Assembly: GCA_033032175.1 (NCBI GenBank)
Contig: CM065314.1
Span: 1,674,001-1,738,000 of the forward strand
DNA: 64,000 nt
Direction: 5' to 3'
From: Saturnia japonica
Lineage: Eukaryota > Arthropoda > Insecta > Lepidoptera > Saturniidae
Both the position numbers and the translations under genes were made by a program. Below, piece by piece: positions 63,541 to 64,000 of this stretch. Positions within the stretch are counted from its first letter, which is position 1, and each line of letters starts with the position of its first letter. A model generated the notes under the pieces. That model was not told the DNA's origin. It did no database searches and worked only from the letters and a program-made list of their open reading frames with translations.

Positions 63541-63544
63541 ATTA

Positions 63545-63900
63545 ATCTATACTAATATTATAAAGCTGAAGAATTTGTTTGTTTGGTTGAACGCGCTAAT
63601 CTCAGGAAGTACTGGTTAGAATGGAAAAATTATTTTAGTGTTGGATAGCCTATTTATCGAGAAAGGCTTAGGCTATAAAACATAACGCTATGACCAATAG
63701 GAGCGGAGGATCAATGAAAAAAAGTGCAAAACCGGGACAAAATGATTTCTTTTGAAAGTTTCCATTGCGTGCGCTGCGTAAATGTTTAAAGTTACGCAAC
63801 AATGATTTGTGACGGAATTGTTTCTCTTAAAAAGTTCTAAAAAAACATCCGCGATAGCATATGTCTATCTTTTAAGGTTGACGCAATATAGTCTTTTTAA
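63545..63900 (+). repeat. Dispersed repeat family O, copy 3 (5' part)
   Basis: CTATACTAATATTATAAAGC, TTTGTTTGTTTGGTTGAACG, CGCTAATCTCAGGAAGTACT and GACCAATAGGAGCGGAGG form a 5' segment common in lepidopteran interspersed repeats. It shares the CGCTAATCTC region with 57080-57725. Confidence 0.5.
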
Positions 63901-64000
63901 TGGTATTTAATAAATTTGTTGTAAAATAATGCATTATTTGCGAAGGTGTTTTTATATACATGGTATTAATACTTATCGAAATAAATACGTTACTCATCAC

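Overview
The window looks like a stretch of moth or butterfly (Lepidoptera) nuclear genome. It is AT-rich, intron-rich and packed with mobile elements of recognisably lepidopteran kinds: Helitrons with TC...CTAG ends, tRNA-derived SINEs ending in short ATGTT-like tails, MITEs, and Jockey/RTE/CR1-type LINE fragments. There are no bacterial operons, rRNA genes, true tRNA genes or CRISPR arrays.

The only host protein gene I can support is one SLC26-family anion transporter (sodium-independent sulfate anion transporter, SLC26A11-like) on the + strand. It has fourteen exons between 6894 and 34411. All junctions are GT-AG, all phases match, and the summed coding length is 1770 bases (589 residues plus stop). 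The product runs from a short cytoplasmic N terminus through the SLC26 membrane core (ITVGL, GPTAI and LESIAIAKAFA blocks) to a C-terminal STAS domain. The first and last coding exons are tiny (34 and 20 coding bases).

Left end (1-5300): a GC-rich island in AT-rich DNA is best explained as one insertion of about 4.27 kb on the minus strand. It is a non-LTR retrotransposon with an intact 593-residue Jockey-type ORF1 (gag-like, three CCHC knuckles) but no reverse-transcriptase ORF. A 14-nt poly(A) tail and an 11-bp direct repeat at the two proposed ends support a complete, gag-only element.

Middle (5300-34411): the introns carry Helitrons, SINEs, MITEs with about 100-bp terminal inverted repeats, a solo LTR-like fragment and RT remnants. 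Several lie within tens of bases of splice sites. One SINE tail begins right after the GT of the exon 9 donor.

Right half (34412-64000): no convincing host gene. It holds a complete miniature LTR retrotransposon (TRIM; LTR-PBS-internal-PPT-LTR with a 4-bp target duplication, 37455-38334), 5'-truncated CR1-like, Jockey-like and RTE-like LINE copies with in-frame stops, more SINEs and Helitrons, and long AT-rich stretches. Two or three modest GC-rich islands could be promoters or exons of a gene outside the window, but this is not shown.
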